From Cryptomeria japonica (taxonomy: Eukaryota; Streptophyta; Pinopsida; Cupressales; Cupressaceae), in the NCBI RefSeq assembly GCF_030272615.1, contig NC_081405.1, positions 311,999,235 to 312,063,234 on the forward strand: a stretch of 64,000 nt of DNA, read 5' to 3'. Below are positions 34,534 to 45,141 of the stretch, one piece after another. The notes beneath the pieces were generated by a model. It worked only from the letters and a program-made list of their open reading frames with translations. It had not been told where the DNA came from and searched no databases. Position 1 is the first letter of the stretch. Each line of letters opens with the position of its first letter. The translations under genes and the position numbers were made by a program.

Positions 34534-34961
34534 ATACAATTTCATATGCTAAAATGGGGTTAAAACAATAATAGTTTACAAATATTTCATACACCCTAAT
34601 TCAAGCCTTATAATCTTTTAATAATGACTTTAAATGTTATAACATGGGCTCTCCTTAATTTTGGGTTTGTATGGTTTAATTATTGTTTCGATCTTCTATA
34701 AATGAAGGGGCTCGGGCCCCACCTCCACGGACTGCCTTTGTTTCCAAACAAAATTTGTTTTAAGGCTGTGCGGAAGCACCAATTGCGAGGCATGAACAGT
34801 AAGCGAGAGGTTGGTGGTTTGAACTGCCACCTCCTTAATATAGCCTTCATTACTTTCAATAGCAACTTGGCCCCTATCATATCTGAGAAATCCGCTTTCT
34901 CTTAGTAGCAGAGAGAAAAAGTAGAGAGGGGAGGTCAAGTCTTCTAGATCCTCCTGGATCA
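34534..34961 (-). repeat. 3' LTR (partial) of the gag-protease element
   Basis: It matches 37609-38102 from ACAATTTCATATGC to GATCA, about 94% by eye, but has one copy of a 64-bp unit that is doubled in the other LTR. Confidence 0.85.
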
Positions 34962-34972
34962 TTCCTCCGAAT
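34962..34972 (-). promoter_or_regulatory. Polypurine tract of the gag-protease element
   Basis: The minus strand reads AATTCGGAGGAA directly before the LTR start TGATCC, the normal place for the plus-strand primer. Confidence 0.5.
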
Positions 34973-35004
34973 TAAGAAGCTTTTGGACCTCCACAAGGTT
35001 TATT

Positions 35005-35860
35005 TTATGTATAGTTTGAGCTTGGGAAATGTCGCCCCACTTGCCCAGTATCATTTGTCCTTCCTGTTGAAGGCTTGAACATCTGACCCATCACAAACAC
35101 AAACAAATATGAGATAGCTTTGCTGATACAATCAACTACATGTTCATCGATATTCATTGTCACATTCATCATCCACATAGACAAAACTAGGAGAATAACA
35201 AGTACTGGTACTGAATACACTGATGTGAAGGAAACAGTATCAACATTCTGAATCTCCTGAACAAGAGCATTATTAGAAGTTGAAACATTCAAACCCTTAG
35301 TTACCACCTCTAGCTGAAGGCTTGACTCTTCTTGCAACTGATCCTTATACTGTGTTGTTTGTGACAGCATATCATGTTTTAAATTTCCATGCTTGGTATC
35401 ACTAGCTATTACAAACATAAGGGTTAAAGCATTGCTTGCATTTACAATCATTTTCAAATGTCTTGTTTTTCCAAGAGACTTGTCACGTTTCTTGTGATGA
35501 GATTTTACACTGAATTCAAGTCCATCTTTAAACAAATGGTACTTGTTATGTTCCCTATAGAAAATGGCTTTTCTGTCATACAAATAAGGACTGCCTAGAA
35601 CCATCCCATAGATGTCAAGCGGAATTACATCTAACTCTACCTCATCTACAAACTTGGATGTGATTGCAAATCGGAGTTTACATTGTTTTGATACATGTAA
35701 CCGAGCATTATCATGCACCCAACCCAATGGATATGGTTTAGGATGAGGTGTTGTTTTTAATCTTAATTTCTTAACAACTTGTTCAGAGATTAAGTTCACT
35801 TGTGATCCACTATCTGTGAGTGTATAAATTTTACTTTATTTTGTAATAGCCCTTATGTGA
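35005..35860 (-). pseudogene. Retropepsin-like protease of the gag-protease element
   Basis: The minus-strand frame holds TLTDSGSQVNLISEQVVKKL with an intact D-S-G active site (about 35785-35830). YPLGWVHDNARLHVSKQCKL, FVDEVELDVIPLDIYGMVLG (the hydrophobic-Gly motif) and SPYLYDRKAIFYREHNKYHL follow. A TAA lies just before the active site at a probable Gln codon. The frame then goes on for about 130 codons of unrelated sequence and ends near 35005 (GQVGRHFPSSNYT) close to the LTR. The RT-integrase region is deleted between. It would process its own Gag. Confidence 0.8.
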
Positions 35861-37089
35861 AACAATTCATTCCTTTTACTTTCAATAGAGACTTCATTAC
35901 ACTTAATAGAGGAAGTATGGGAGCTAGAATTAGCAACAGGAACAATACCTTTTATACCCACAACTGTTCTCTTGGATTCATCACCAGATTCCGAACCAAG
36001 GTCTTGCATGATAGCTGTGGTCTTTTGCTTACCCTTTTGATTCTTGAACCACTTGGGTTTCTGATCAGGATGCAATTTCCAACATTTTTCATCTTCATGC
36101 CCTTCCCTTTTTTAGTGTGAGCAATAAGGCTTTTCCTCCTCTTTCTTCATGGAAATTGTTCGCTGCATTTTCTCCTTCCCTTTCTTGCTCCCTTTGTGTA
36201 AATTGGATTCCATGAAAAGACTATCATGGCTATTCCTTGAGCCTATTTCAAGATGAATGGCTTACACACTAACTTCATCAAGGTTAGTTGGTTTAAACAT
36301 AAGTATTGTATGTCTCAAATTCTCATGCAATCCACCTATATACTTTAACAAAGTTTCTTGCGTGTATAAAGGAATGCTCAAAATTAAAGCTCTTTTCCTA
36401 AACTCCTGTGTATATTCCTGCACACTTTGTCCTTTCTCTTGCCTTAATGATTGCCAATTCATTACTGCTTTTTGCATGTGACCTAATGGATAAAATTGTT
36501 TCTTAAATGTAGCTGTAAACTCAAACCAAGAAGAAATTATTTTACCATATCGGCTAAAACCTTCCTGAGTTCTACTCTCCCACTAGGTTAAGGTTGTGCC
36601 TCCTAGGCAAAGAGTGGCTAACTGGATCTTTGAAGCATCATCAATAAATTTTTGAATCCTGCAATAAACTTCAACTTGTTTTATCCAATTATGAAGTTTC
36701 TCTGCATCCACTTCTCCATTATAGGTTGGCAATTCAAATTTAACATCAAGCTTTAACAAAGGTGAATTAGACTCGGACTGTACATGTTTTTTTTTCTCGG
36801 GGGAAGAAATAGAAGAAGATGATGAAGAGGATGAAGAAGAAGAAGATGAAGAAGATTGGGATGGAGGTTCAGGAGGGTCACTACCACCTCCTACTCCTTT
36901 GTCTTTAATGTCTTTTGAAGGTAATTCACCTTCCTTCTTCTTCTTTTTGTCTTTTCTTTCCTTTTTCTTCTACCTATCCTTGTACAACTCTTCCACCATC
37001 ATCTTCATGTCTAGGAATGCTTTACGAAATTGTTCTTCATTCTCAAAGAGTTCTGGATTAACACATTTTCCTTCTTCTGATTGTGCCAT
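35861..37089 (-). pseudogene. Gag of the gag-protease element
   Basis: The start MAQSEEGKCVNPELFENEEQ is at 37089. A Lys/Glu-rich linker and a poly-Ser tract (36783-36855) follow, then the Gag domain: VKFELPTYNGEVDAEKLHNW, IKQVEVYCRIQKFIDDASKI, WFEFTATFKKQFYPLGH, WQSLRQEKGQSVQEYTQEF and LLKYIGGLHENLRHTILMF. Near 36075-36120 a knuckle reads CSH-stop-KREGHEDEKCWKLHP. In-frame stops include TAG at 36970 and about 36581, and TAA near 36260 and 36107. Length and order are those of a normal Ty3/gypsy Gag. Confidence 0.82.
36783..36855 (-). repeat. Trinucleotide repeat coding poly-Ser in Gag
   Basis: GAA/GAT repeats on the plus strand encode an uninterrupted Ser run of about 14 or more residues on the minus strand, between the Gag linker and the Gag domain. 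Confidence 0.75.
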
Positions 37090-37261
37090 GGTTGATCTTC
37101 GAGTAACTCGCCTCGATCCGATCTCCAGATTAAATTCTTCAAGTGCACCTTCTCCTTGCTTTAATTTCAACCTGGTTAACATCCACCACTTGCAATTTTT
37201 TTTGAAAATCAATGAATAAAAGAGAATTAAAAGATAAAAGAGAGATCACGAGCTTGATAAC

Positions 37262-38102
37262 GGAGTTCACTCAATATGAGCTATGTCTTCGGGTCCGCTT
37301 CTGAATGTAGGACCGCTTTATTGATGACGCCAAGCATAAACCACCTTATTACATCATCCAAGCTTCAAACTTGCAACATCTCTCACAGTCTCCTCACACA
37401 CCTAAAGACACCCACGTACTCTTCTTCACAAGCTAGGCTTCAATTGTGTCTTAACCCAATTGCACTGGAGAGTATTACAATTTAACAAATGCCTTTGTGC
37501 TTACAAAAATCATGAAAACTCTTGTTCTTCAATTTCTTTTCAAGAGAAATTCTAAATTCTTCTCACAATGAAAAATTGACTGATTTTACAATCCAAACAC
37601 TCCCAATTATATACAATTTCATATGCTAAAATGGGGTTAAAACAATAATATTTTACAAATATTCCATACACCCTAATTCGAGCCTTATAATCTTTTAATA
37701 ATGACTTAAAATATTATAACATGGGCTCTCCTTAATTTTGGGTTTGCATTGTTTAATTATTGTTTTGATCTTCTGTAAATGAAGGGGCTCGGGCCCTACC
37801 TCCACTGACTGCCTTTGTTTCCAAACAAAATTTGTTTTAGGGCTGTGCGGAAGCACCAGTTGTGAGGCATGAACACTAGGCGGGAGGTTGGTGGTTTGAA
37901 CTGCCACCTCCTTAATATAGCCTTCATTACTTTCAACAGCAACTTGGGAGGTTGGTGGATTGAACTGCCACCTCCTTAATATAGCCTTCATTACTTTCAA
38001 TAGCAACTTGGCCCCTATCATATCTGAGGAATCCGCTTGCTCTTAACGGCGGAGAGAAAAAGTAGAGAGGGGGGGTCAAGTCTTCTAGATCCTCCCGAAT
38101 CA
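37262..38102 (-). repeat. 5' LTR of the gag-protease element
   Basis: The right end GATCAATCA-like (AATCA, 38102) is fixed by comparison with the 3' LTR. The left end, near a degenerate TTATCAAGCTC primer-like sequence at about 37245-37262, is uncertain because the other LTR lacks this part. Confidence 0.65.
37882..38009 (+). repeat. 64-bp tandem duplication inside one LTR
   Basis: GGGAGGTTGGTGG and the following bases occur at 37882 and 37946. The partner LTR has a single copy, so the duplication arose after insertion or during reverse transcription. Confidence 0.85.
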
Positions 38103-38366
38103 ACTATGCACTGCCAAAACAAAAAGGGGATGATCCTCAGGAAATAAGGGCAAAACAAAATATAAAGTGAGGTTCAGCGTATAGACAAGCAGAAATCGTA
38201 AATCAAATAAAGATCAAAAGATCTCATCCTCAGACATAGACACAGACAGAAATAAGACTTGAAAGAAAACTGAAGATAGTTCAAAGTAAAAGAAATAACA
38301 TTGAAAAAGATTTATCTAGACTAAATAAATGCTTACATCCAATATAAAGCTTTAGGGGTTATTTAG
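38103..38366. other. Target-side flank of the LINE, including end of a pseudogene
   Basis: No independent gene. The last bases (38359-38366) carry the stop codon that ends the minus-strand gene-like frame interrupted by the LINE. Confidence 0.4.
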
Positions 38367-38413
38367 AATCTTTAAACCAAAATTTAGAAGCACAAGCCAA
38401 AAGGGAAGCAATT
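38367..38413 (+). repeat. Left target-site duplication of the LINE (47 bp)
   Basis: AATCTTTAAACCAAAATTTA and the next 27 bases match 43737-43783 with two mismatches. Confidence 0.9.
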
Positions 38414-39570
38414 TCTGGAATAATAAGCTAGGTTACCATATTTCGTTCTGTAGACAGATTCAAAAGGGTCTGTATGTTGTATTTTTTGTTAATTCGGAGG
38501 CTCAAAAGGAAGTTTTGAAAAGACAATTCTGGTCTGTGGGTGCATCAACCTTTAGGGCTCTTGCATGGTCGCCGGATGTACTCCATGATGAGGTGCTGGC
38601 TTTAGCTACCCCCAGATGGGTATTAGTTAAAAACGTTCCGCCCTTTCTTTGGCATTTTTTGCCTCAGTTGATGGAGCCGCTTGGAAAAACGATCCGTATG
38701 GACGAATCTGCACGGCTTGTCCCCAATATGGACGCTAGACTTCTCATCTCTCTGTTACCTGGCAAAGAAATCCCTGAGTCTATTGTGGTTGATATTGCGA
38801 ATGAGTCTTTTACCTGTCCTCTTGAGGTCTTGGGTGGTCTGAATGCATGCTTCCTTTGCCGCAAGGAAGGCCATCTTAGGCGTGATTGTCCTATTATTAA
38901 GAGGAATCTTCCTAGAAACCCTAAAGTCGTCCATACTACCCCACCTGTTAATGATGGAAGCCCTTCTGGCATCCAGTGTACTCCTCCTTCCAAAGAAAAT
39001 ACTGATGCAAGTACTAAGGTTAATAATGCATCCGCCCCGACCAGTGCCGTTGACAATAGTAACCCTGTGTGTTCAACCCTTTCACTGATTTCCGACAATA
39101 CGCCCCGTGATGTCTCTGGCCCCACCGTGGAAACCCAACCATCCCTTGTGGACTTTTCTGGCATTGATCTTAATTCCGATGATGGTTTTATTTTGGTTCG
39201 CGATAAAAAAAAGCGGAAAGCAAATCATGGTTCAGGGATAAGGAAAGAGGCGAGTACTACTAAGAACATGCATAATACTAATACCCACCTGGGGGCTGTC
39301 TCTACCGCTAACCATCATGTGAGTGCGGGTAATCTTGGAAGTAACAATATCAATTTGGGGAAAGAGACTGTCATCTCGCTTTCTGCTACCCGATGTTCTG
39401 GAAAGAAAAAGGAGACTCCTCAAAATTTTTTTAAAGAGATTGAGGATGGATACATGCTGGAAGTCATTCCAGCGGGTCCACCCATTGAAAGCCAAGCTGT
39501 TACTCCCTACATGGATGTTGACTTTGGTTCTGTTAAAGGCGGTAATTTTGCGTCACCTCAGCTTAACTAA
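38414..39570 (+). CDS. LINE ORF1 protein (5'-truncated)
   Basis: The frame is open from the LINE's first base (FWNNKLGYHISFCRQIQKG) to TAA at 39568-39570; the first Met is at 38515. It holds the later part of a DUF4283 domain (PRWVLVKNVPPFLWHFLP, LMEPLGKTIRMDESARLV, PNMDARLLISL) and a CCHC knuckle CFLCRKEGHLRRDCP (about 38848-38892). A Thr/Ser/Asn-rich linker and a short basic stretch (RDKKKRKANHG) follow. ORF1 proteins bind LINE RNA and accompany it to the target. The true N-terminus is missing because of 5' truncation; what remains has no stop. Confidence 0.9.
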
Positions 39571-39577
39571 GTTCCTC

Positions 39578-42500
39578 ATGAATTGCTTATCTTGGAACAT
39601 TAGGGGGCTCGAGTCTCCTGACAGGAAATTTGTTATTAAGCGGGTTTTATCTTCTCAGCAGAACATTGATTTTTTTATGTTACAGGAAATTAAATCTACT
39701 GGTTTTAAATTAGATACTAATCTTAATTTCATATGGAAGGATGCAGTTAAATTTTACACAAATCATGACAGAGGCAGGGGGGGAGTCGCCATATTAGCTA
39801 ACCCTAAGTGGGAAAAGTCCATCGTCCAACATGGCTGCTCCCCATGTCAAAGGGCAGTGTGGTGTATCCTTGAACAAGACCACCTCCCCTTTGGCATATG
39901 CTCTATTTATGCTCCTAATGATGCCAAAGAAAGAGGTAATTTGTGGGACTGGTTATGCTCCCTGCCTGAAATCCCCTGGTTCTTTGGGGGTGACTTCAAT
40001 ATGATAGAATCGCAGGAGGATAAAATTGGTGGTAATTCGTTTAATTGGAATAATAATGAGTTGGATCACTGGAATAGATTCATTAGTACCAAGAACCTTT
40101 TCGACCCGCTGACTGGTAATAAAGCCATCCACCAAGGCCTTTGGCACACCTGGTGCAACTTTCAACAGGCTCCTTCCAGGATCTATTCTAGACTTGATCG
40201 TTTTTATGCGAACAAATTCTTTTTTACCTTCATTCCTTGTGATTCTGGCAGCATCATTAAAACTATTGCCACTACTCTTTCTGATCACCACCCTATTCTT
40301 GCTCGTGTTAACTTCATTTCTACTCCTGCCAATCCTTCCCCTAGGAAGCACAAATTCATTCTTAATACCAGTCTTCTTATGGACGATGACGTCCTAGTTG
40401 CATTGCAGATTATCAATGGCATTAATAAACTTAATTTTCGGAATTGTTCTAAGTTAGATATGTGGCTATACAATATTTCTACCTGGACGAGCTTCCTTCA
40501 AACGATTGGCCAAAAGAAGGCCAAGGACTTCAGGTTTGCTGAAAAACAGTTGAACATTAACTTGCAAATCGATGAGTATAATGTGCAGGCCAATCCTTCT
40601 GATCCCAATCGGCTATCCCAGGTTCTTGCAGCCAAAGATGCGCTTAGAAATCACCAACAGATTAAGATTAGGGGAGCTAAGATTAGGTCTAGGGCGCACT
40701 GGTTACAGGTGGGTGACAAAGGTTCTAAGTTTTTTTTTAATCTCCTTAAGCACAAGCATTGTAAAGAATACATTGATATGCTATCCATAGATGACCAGGA
40801 GATCTCCGACCCTTATGCTATATCATGTGCGTTTGCTGACTACTATAAAACTCTGTTTTCTTCTGATGATTCGATGGAGGCCGATAATTATAGATCCAAG
40901 TGCAGGTCGCTTATCCCCACTAAGCTTGATCCTAATGATGTCACCAGGATGGCTGAGCCTATTTCCTTAAGTGAGATTGAGGCTGCGGTTCTTGCCCTGA
41001 ATAATGATAAGGCCCCGGGTCCGGATGGTTTCCCTATGGAATTCTATAAGGCTAACTTAAACTGGATTAGTAAAGACCTTCTGGATTTATATAATGAAGC
41101 TATTTCTAAAGGCTCCCTAGGACTAGATATTAATAAAGGCACTATCAAGCTGCTCCCTAAAGAGGGCAATAAGGATCTCATCAAAAACTGGAGGCCCATT
41201 ACATTGCTCAATGTGTCATATAAGGTTCTTGCCAAAGTCCTTGCTCTTAGATTAGTCGATATTCTACCTAAATTTATTAATCCCTCACAGACCGGCTTCA
41301 TTAAAGGCAGGTATATTCTTGAAAATCTGATCACCAGTTGGGAAGCCATGGATTGGGCTAAGGCTTCCCAACAGAACGCTGCTATGCTGCTTCTTGACTT
41401 TGAGAAGGCATATGATAGAATTGAATGGAAATTCGTCTTAATGATGTTGGAAGCCTTTGGATTCCCCCCTTTTTTTTGCCTTGCTGTTCAAACCCTCCTG
41501 AAGGACGCCTGTGCTACTGTTGAGGTCAATGGTATTCCCTCCCCCTCATTCCCCCTTAGTAGGTCTATCAGACAGGGGTGTCCGTTAGCCCCTGCGTTAT
41601 TTGTCATTGCGTCTGAAGCTTTATTTTTTATCCTCAAAGATTTTTGTTTCCCCTAATGTCAGAGGTATCTGCCTTCCTAATAATGAAGAGCTCCTGAATT
41701 GTCAGTTTGCAGATGACACTGCTCTTTTCTTCATTCTTACTGAGAATAACTTCAATGCTCTTAAAGGTAAATTGGATCTCTTTTGTTCTGCTTCGGGAGC
41801 TCGTATATCCCATGCCAAGTCAATATGTCTTGGTTGGGATGAGTTTCCTCCTGAGTGGTTTGCTAGTTCTGGCTTTTTATGGGGCGGCCCTAGTAAAATT
41901 GTGAAATATCTGGGGATACCCTTTTCTGTGGACCCCTCCCTCAAAAATATGTGGCTTTAGATCAAGGACAAGATCCTCAATAAGCTTAATAAATGGCACA
42001 ATAGAACTCTTTCGCTAGCCGGTAGGATCCAAGTTTGCCAAAAAATATTATCATCATACAGTATATATTACTCGTCTGCTTGGTTGTTTAGCAACTACCA
42101 AATTCAAGAAATTCAAAGTGCTATTAGAACTTTCCTTTGGTCTGATGGCAAAGGTGTTAAGAAGCATCATTCTGTTAAATGGTCCTGGTGTCATGTTGAT
42201 AAGATTCTCGGGGGACTTGGCCTAAAGGATCTCAGAATTCAGGGTATCGCTCTCTCCTCTAAATGGATATTTCACTCCCTGGAAGGTAATAACCCTTGGA
42301 AGGTTCTTGTTAGACATAATATTGAGAGAGGGTTCCCCAGGAAGGCTAAATTTTGGAAAAATCTCCCGTTAGGTGATCTTCTTCTTGGTGACTTTCCTAT
42401 CACTGTTCAAGGTTTGGCTGTGTTTAAGTCAATTTGGAAGGCTTGGGATATTGCTAAGAAACACTTATCTAATAAGGACAGTTATTATAAGGACCAACTG

Positions 42501-43608
42501 CATGGTGAAAGGTCTATTTGGTGGAATCTTATTGTTCATGGGAAGCCCCTTGCTCTTTCGCAAGGATGCTCTGCCAAGGCTTGGGCTATGAAAGGGATCC
42601 AGCTGTTCGCTGATCTCTTTGAGTCTGATCACCTTCTATCCTGGGAGACTATCAAAAACAAGTTTAACATACCTGATTCTCAAAAGAAGACATACAGTAT
42701 GATTCGATTGGCCGTTAGAAACATTCCTACAATGTGCCATGTCGACTCTCATAGATATCTCCATTGCAGGTGGCCGAATGGTGTGGTCTTGTCAAAAATC
42801 AAAGCCAAGGATATTTATGCTGTTCTCAATCAGTCTCATGATATCATTAATCATGTTAACAAGGTTTGGTACTCTTCTTTAGATGTTAAAGTTTGGAACA
42901 AGCTATTCTCTCTCTTATGGAGGACGCCTATTGAGCCAAAAATTAATTGTTTTAAATGGCTGGTTTTACTTGATAAGCTCCCCATTAAATTTTGCAACTC
43001 TGACTCTGATTTGTGCTCATTGTGTAGACTCCCCGAAACTGGGAGGCATATTCTATTTGACTGTCTCTTTGCCAAAGAAATATGGGGCATGTTTGGAATT
43101 TTCTATCCGATTTCTGCTAGTATTCTTGATATTATCACTGGTCATATTTCTGGTATTCTTAAAGATGCTAATATGTTCTGGAACATGCTTTCTTCTAATA
43201 TTTTGTGGCAGCTTTGGAAGTGCAGGAATGAGGAGAAATACCAAGGTAAGCCAAGGGCTCTTACGGAGTTTTCCAGGAAACTCACACACTTTAAAATTTT
43301 CATGCAGGTTCAGGTTTCTATGATTATGGAGAGGAAGAAGTTGAAAAGGTTTCTCAAGGTGGGACAGGCTACGTTCTATTACTATGAGCTAAAGAATGGT
43401 TATATGTGGTGAAGAACCCTTGAAGACTTACGGGCTTTTGAAAGTGCGTGCAATAAACTCAAGGAAGAAATCAGAAAGAGTGCCAATACGAGGATGGACG
43501 AGATTGCTTTACTCTCCCAGGTGCAAGCTCACAAAAGTATAATCTGGATGGAAGGCCCTCTCGGTTGGACTGCCTGGGTGGACAATTTCTGGGATGCTCC
43601 TCTTTAAG
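39578..43608 (+). pseudogene. LINE ORF2: endonuclease, reverse transcriptase, zf-RVT
   Basis: The ATG at 39578 begins MNCLSWNIRGLESPDRKF, the usual start of an APE-type endonuclease. Its further motifs are LQEIKSTGF, GGVAILANPKW, FGGDFNM and LSDHHPI. RT follows: NDKAPGPDGFPMEFYKANL, NWRPITLLNVSYKVLAKVLA, QTGFIKGRYI, MLLLDFEKAYDRIEWKFV, IRQGCPLAPALFVI and, after a frameshift near 41640-41656, CQFADDTALFFIL with the catalytic FADD. Then KYLGIPFSVDPSLKNMWL, TAG at 41958-41960, the thumb, and a zf-RVT region (VWNKLFSLLWRTPIEPKI, CSLCRLPETGRHILFDCLF, about 42883-43085). A TGA at 43410-43412 precedes a last in-frame segment ending DNFWDAPL at 43608. About 1340 codons. It nicks DNA and primes reverse transcription there; now inactive. 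Confidence 0.93.
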
Positions 43609-43736
43609 TTATATTTACTTTTTTCTCCATATATGTACTAAAGTGTAATTTTCGGTGGTGACTCATTTTTTTGATGTACTTGTTCTGAGCTGTTTTGGGC
43701 TCCTCTGTTGAACTCCTTATTATCAATATAAAAAAA
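43609..43736 (+). other. LINE 3' UTR and A-rich end
   Basis: A short T/G-rich 3' region ends in TATAAAAAAAA immediately before the duplicated target. Confidence 0.8.
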
Positions 43737-43783
43737 AATCTTTAAACCAAAATTTAGAAGCAGAAGCCAAATGGGAAGCAATT
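43737..43783 (+). repeat. Right target-site duplication of the LINE (47 bp)
   Basis: It matches 38367-38413 at 45 of 47 positions. Confidence 0.9.
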
Positions 43784-44090
43784 ACATTATCTACATTTTC
43801 ACCTAAGGAAAGAAATTCCTTCAACATTTTATTCAGCCAAATATTCACTGAGAGGACAAAGACCCTACGTCAATCCACAATCCCAATAATCTGAAAGTGA
43901 GGTCTCTGCAGTCCTTTCATTGTTCCATCAACCAACACCCTTTGCAAATTTCATGTCTCCAAACCACTCCCACAGAGGCCAAAATCCAAAATCCTTCTGC
44001 CATTTTTTTCTCACGAAAGCTCCCCCTTCCCGAATGCCTCCAAGAATGAAATATATAATTTCCCCCAACGGTCATAACCATCTATAATCG
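43737..44090 (-). pseudogene. Gene-like minus-strand exon or pseudogene, family unknown, hit by LINE
   Basis: Read on the minus strand the flank of the LINE codes: IYFILGGIREGGAFVRKKW, FGFWPLWEWFGDMKFAKG (about 43945-44075), then after a one-base shift near 43935 LQRPHFQIIGIVD, a TGA at 43870-43872, RRVFVLSVNIWLNKMLKEF and LSLGENVDNVIASHLASASK. The last codons lie in the duplicated target and the frame ends at TAA 38359-38361, left of the LINE. Composition is protein-like, rich in Trp/Phe and Gly, unlike the flanks. I do not recognise the family and it is not a retroelement domain I know. TTATAG just upstream (near 44090) could be a splice acceptor. Best reading: the last exon of a host gene or a gene copy, already broken, then split by the LINE. 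Confidence 0.5.
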
Positions 44091-44310
44091 TTAATAAAAA
44101 CAACTAAATATTAATTGACTATTTTAACTTTTTAACTTTTAATTATTTAAACTATCAACTAATTTAATAAATTTATTATGTTTGGAAATTAAATTATTAT
44201 TCATTGTATTCATTTAAAGAATTTAAATATAATTATTTTACATTCGATTATACTATATATTTAATTTACCCATTTCATAAATTACGAGTTATAGTTATAA
44301 TTTTATGATT
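44091..44310. other. AT-rich spacer
   Basis: Nothing recognised. Confidence 0.3.
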
Positions 44311-44490
44311 AACAAGTGCTACATAGTGACTAGTACTTGCCTTGTTTTTAGTATAGCTTTAATAATAATTATTATTTAATTTTAATAATGATTATATTTT
44401 AAAAATTATAATAATTAAGTTAAAAAAATTAAACATAATTAGTTCATAATAATTAAAATTTTACTAGAAAAAATTATATAAATTAAAGAA
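44311..44490 (+). repeat. Copy 2 of the 180-bp direct repeat
   Basis: AACAAGTGCTACATAGTGAC onward matches 33571-33750, 10.74 kb away. A shortened continuation (44491-44620) matches pieces of 34260-34510. Confidence 0.85.
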
Positions 44491-44819
44491 ATCCTTTCAA
44501 ATTTGAAGGGGTTAATTCTAAAAAATTCTACAAAGTTAACAAATATTATGCTGCTTGGGAGAAATCTATTATGCTGCATCATAGAAACCCATGTATAACA
44601 GGGAAAAGAGTATTAGCCAATCATTTACAAGAGAAATATATTTTTTTAATTATAAAGTTAAGGAATATGCATGTATACTCTAAAATAAATTTAAAAATTT
44701 AAAAGAAAGAAAAATATTTGTTTATGATTGGTCAAAATAATTTTTTTTAATAACTATTTAAGCATAACAAAAAAAATTTCATAGTACTAATAACAAGTCC
44801 TTCAAACAAAACAACTTTT

Positions 44820-45010
44820 CTCACTGAGTTTTTTAGCCACCATGGGTTTTAATTGTACACATTGTGTTATGCATATATGGTGTGCATGTGTGATCAGTAT
44901 TTTTCATTCTTGATATTCTTACTCATTGACTTTAGTGTTTTTTTATAGTTTAAAAATCAAGTTTAAAAGTCTCACTAATTCACCCCCCTCTCTTAGTGGT
45001 CTAAATGTGT
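44820..45010 (+). repeat. Copia LTR tail (plus strand)
   Basis: CACTAATTCACCCCCCTCTC followed by TTAGTGGTC near 44973-45002 is the usual U5 end of plant copia LTRs. No primer site follows directly. A second similar tail lies at about 45384-45402 (ATTCACCACCCCTC). Confidence 0.45.
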
Positions 45011-45057
45011 TCCTTCATCCATCATTCATATATTTTTCTGCAATGCAACATTAAGGC

Positions 45058-45141
45058 CATTCTTCCAACCTCCACAAATGCTAACCACACATCCCAGCCC
45101 ATTCTTCCAACCTCCACAAATGCTAACTAGACTAACTCAAA
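45058..45141 (+). repeat. 42-bp tandem duplication
   Basis: CATTCTTCCAACCTCCACAA followed by ATGCTAAC is present at 45058 and 45100. Confidence 0.85.

Larger units (their letters stand above)
34534..38102 (-). mobile_element. Non-autonomous gypsy-type element with gag and protease only
   Basis: Two homologous LTRs (34534-34961, truncated at its left end; about 37262-38102) flank a 2.2-kb interior that encodes Gag, a zinc knuckle and an aspartic protease on the minus strand. There is no trace of RT, RNase H or integrase. The purine tract GGAGGAA lies next to the 3' LTR. The organisation is that of a TR-GAG style non-autonomous element, which would need enzymes from a partner. Stops in gag and protease show it is now dead. 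No target duplication was established because the left LTR is incomplete. Confidence 0.75.
38414..43736 (+). mobile_element. LINE retrotransposon, 5'-truncated, with ORF1 and ORF2
   Basis: This is a non-LTR element of 5.3 kb with a 47-bp target duplication on both sides and a short A-rich end (TATCAATATAAAAAAAA). It starts inside ORF1, as expected for incomplete reverse transcription, and contains a DUF4283/CCHC ORF1 and an endonuclease-RT-zf-RVT ORF2 seven bases apart in another frame. Only one frameshift and two in-frame stops break ORF2, so it is the best preserved coding element of the window together with the Athila-like insertion. Confidence 0.95.

Noticed and set aside
34680-38021. Short related frames (MIGAKLLLKVMKAILRRWQ) at both ends of the gag-protease element
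   Set aside because: They lie in the LTRs and repeat only because LTRs repeat.
38664-39164. 166-codon minus-strand frame
   Set aside because: Antisense shadow of LINE ORF1, which has a CCHC knuckle on the plus strand.
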